A stretch of 64,000 nt of DNA from Allorhizobium sonneratiae (lineage in GTDB: Bacteria > Pseudomonadota > Alphaproteobacteria > Rhizobiales > Rhizobiaceae): assembly GCF_023700755.1 (NCBI RefSeq), contig NZ_JAMKOJ010000006.1, positions 62,001 through 126,000 on the forward strand, read 5' to 3'. Numbering within the stretch: the stretch's first letter is position 1; the number at the start of each line of letters is the position of its first letter. The notes under the pieces are model-generated. The model did not search any database. It was not told the DNA's origin and saw only the letters and a list, made by a program, of their open reading frames with translations. The translations under genes were made by a program, and so were the position numbers. Shown here piece by piece: positions 62,408 to 64,000 of the stretch.

Positions 62408-62575
62408 CGCAAAAGCGAGGCAAGGGTGGTCTTTGTTTTCTGGGGAAGCACTCCGTTTAGATTGTTCCGTTCTTTACGGAAACAATGAAAAGTTACCAGG
62501 CTTGGTTCCTAAGCATTTCCATATGCAAATGCTCCAGAGCCGTTCGTTAGAGTGTTTGAGCGGTTTTGTGAAATC

Positions 62576-62616
62576 CGGACATGCTCTAAAACGCGGCGCG
62601 TTTTAGAGCATGTCCG
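62576..62616. repeat. 41-bp palindrome (19-bp arms plus closing pair)
   Basis: CGGACATGCTCTAAAACGC (62576-62594) is the exact complement of 62598-62616, around a 3-base centre. The right arm continues into RIME-like copy B, so the left arm is an inverted partial copy of that element's edge. Confidence 0.85.
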
Positions 62617-62704
62617 AAAAGTGGGAACCGGTTTTCGGAAAACCCCGATGCGCAAACAAAATCTGAGAGCATCCTGCCTGCCCCGATTTTCGGCATGATG
62701 CTCT
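62605..62704 (+). repeat. RIME-like palindromic element, copy B
   Basis: About 100 bp from AGAGCATGTCCG to the final GATGCTCT. It matches copy A (61836-61936) in inverted orientation over its whole length with a handful of differences. It lies 24 bp beyond the stop of the NRPS gene that enters from the right edge, so it may also form that gene's 3' hairpin. Confidence 0.75.
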
Positions 62705-62728
62705 AGAGGTTGGATATGCAGCACGCCA

Positions 62729-64000
62729 TTAAAAGGCCGTACCCCTCATCCTAACATGCCTTAAGTCGTGATCGGTTGTCAGGCGTGTGACCATATCACC
62801 CAGCAATTCGTGAGCAAAAACAGCTCCGATCTGAGCGGCATGGTCAGTCTCCAGCATGTCCTGATGCGAACAGGACATGTCATGAATGTGCAGACGACCA
62901 TCAATATGCATAGACCAGACATCAACATTATAGTTCAGGATTGTCTTGACGCTGTCCGATGATCCCGGCTCCGCCCTGAAGAAGTGTATGTCGACAACGG
63001 CTCTGCCTGGAACATATCGCTGTGCCAGATCGAGATGATGCAAAATGGTTTTCTGCACGCGGTCGAGAAAGTCCGGATCTTGATCGCTGGCCTGCTTTAT
63101 AAATATGTTTTCCGCCAAGCCATATTCATTATAGAGAAAATCCCCGAGACGGCTGAGGGCAGGGCGATCTCCCAAAGAATCCTCATCAAAGCCAAGGAAG
63201 CCCAGCGCCGCTTTTGCCAGAACCGTTTCATCACTGAACCGTGGCCCAGTTGGGGGCAAGAAGGGGTAGGAATCGAGCAGTCCTAGGAAGGTGATTTCCT
63301 CTCCATTCTCGCTCAGACGGCGGCTTATATCATGAGCAATCAGACCGCCAAGAGACCAGCCAAGAAGAGAATAGGGGCCTTCCGGCTGGATGTCCTTGAT
63401 GCGCTTCAAATAGCGTAATGCCATCTCCTCAATGGAGTGGGGGAGCTCGGCAAGGTCATTGAGGCCGTCAGCCTGTAAAGCGTATATCGGAATATCCTCT
63501 GGAATATGCTGCGCAAGCACCGTGAACGCCCAGCCCAGTCCCATGACCGGATGAATGCAAAAGAGGGGGGCTCTGTTACCCTGCCGACGGATAGGCAAGA
63601 CGGGAGCAATTCGGGATGGCTGGTTTTTCTTCGTGTCAATGTGCTGAGCAAGGTGGGCAATCGTTGGATGTTCAAGGAAGCCGGCTAAGGGTATCGTTCC
63701 GTCGAATTTTCGCCGCAAGGCCGAAACCATCGCGGCTGCCGCAAGAGAATCACCGCCCAATTGGAAAAAATTGTCATGAACACTGACGATGTCAATCTTC
63801 AGCACATCGCACCAGATGCTTGCCAAAGTGGCTTCGGTTTCATTTCGCGGCATGACATGCTGTTCGGATAGTTGCCATTGCGGGGCTGGCAATGCATTCC
63901 GGTCGATTTTCCCGTTGGTGTTGAGGGGGAGGGCATCGAGCACGACAAATGCCGCGGGAATCATTTGGGGAGGTACGGCCTGAGCCAAATGTTCGGCCAC
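62729..64000 (-). CDS. NRPS C-terminal part (end of A domain - PCP - thioesterase), 5' end outside window
   Basis: The last 423 codons of a second nonribosomal peptide synthetase, cut by the right edge. Seen: the end of an adenylation domain with the A10 motif NTNGKIDRNALP (residues 28-39 of the visible part), a carrier domain with FFQLGGDSL (Ser near 84), and a type I thioesterase with GWSLGGLIAHD and a downstream catalytic-type His (SCSHQDML). The base composition is lower than that of the left-hand NRPS, and the two share only general family features. It is leftward, towards the repeat region. Product unknown; a siderophore or other small peptide is possible. Confidence 0.9.
   Translation of the reverse strand: MAEHLAQAVPPQMIPAAFVVLDALPLNTNGKIDRNALPAPQWQLSEQHVMPRNETEATLASIWCDVLKIDIVSVHDNFFQLGGDSLAAAAMVSALRRKFDGTIPLAGFLEHPTIAHLAQHIDTKKNQPSRIAPVLPIRRQGNRAPLFCIHPVMGLGWAFTVLAQHIPEDIPIYALQADGLNDLAELPHSIEEMALRYLKRIKDIQPEGPYSLLGWSLGGLIAHDISRRLSENGEEITFLGLLDSYPFLPPTGPRFSDETVLAKAALGFLGFDEDSLGDRPALSRLGDFLYNEYGLAENIFIKQASDQDPDFLDRVQKTILHHLDLAQRYVPGRAVVDIHFFRAEPGSSDSVKTILNYNVDVWSMHIDGRLHIHDMSCSHQDMLETDHAAQIGAVFAHELLGDMVTRLTTDHDLRHVRMRGTAF

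Overview
The window reads as a high-GC alphaproteobacterial accessory replicon segment, most likely from the Rhizobiaceae (Rhizobium/Agrobacterium type). The evidence is the dense set of ABC uptake systems, the hydroxamate siderophore genes, the Gfo/Idh/MocA-rich sugar locus, and two copies of a ~100-bp palindromic intergenic element resembling the rhizobial RIME family. Species cannot be fixed from the sequence alone. No rRNA, tRNA, CRISPR array, phage or insertion sequence was recognised.

Layout, left to right. (1) 1-7377: hydroxamate siderophore biosynthesis. An ornithine N-hydroxylase (cut by the left edge) and a single-module NRPS run leftward; an IucB/VbsA-like N-acyltransferase and a Cys/Met-type PLP enzyme run rightward. 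(2) 7378-14140: a quinate/shikimate-type catabolic locus. It has a fused 3-dehydroshikimate dehydratase/HPPD-like enzyme, a TetR regulator, a shikimate dehydrogenase and a polar-amino-acid-type ABC importer. Three copies of TGTAC-N6-GTTAAy mark its two promoter regions. (3) 14223-16121: a FUSC-type aromatic acid exporter. (4) 16607-23543: a proline-iminopeptidase-like hydrolase divergent from a five-gene peptide ABC importer. (5) 23622-35081: a glycoside-utilisation locus. A carbohydrate ABC importer with two Gfo/Idh dehydrogenases faces a third Gfo/Idh enzyme and a GH38 alpha-mannosidase. (6) 35029-42586: an MdtABC-type RND efflux pump. (7) 42937-43878: a DapA-superfamily aldolase/lyase. (8) 44608-48342: a three-subunit membrane-linked FAD (GMC) dehydrogenase with a tri-haem cytochrome. 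(9) 48394-59767: a leftward operon with a MalT-like LuxR regulator, two permeases, a fused double ATPase, a hydantoinase/oxoprolinase, two tandem DUF917 proteins and a peptide-type binding protein. (10) 59768-64000: a visibly lower-GC, repeat-rich end with an SBF-like transporter, a small hypothetical gene and the C-terminus of a second NRPS.

The genes form self-contained uptake-plus-catabolism modules, each with an importer, its enzymes and often a local regulator, alongside iron acquisition and efflux. The least explained parts are the hydantoinase/DUF917 operon with its paired direct repeats beside the regulator, the PLP enzyme in the siderophore locus, and the repeat-laden right end, where a 16-bp palindrome occurs three times in 2 kb.
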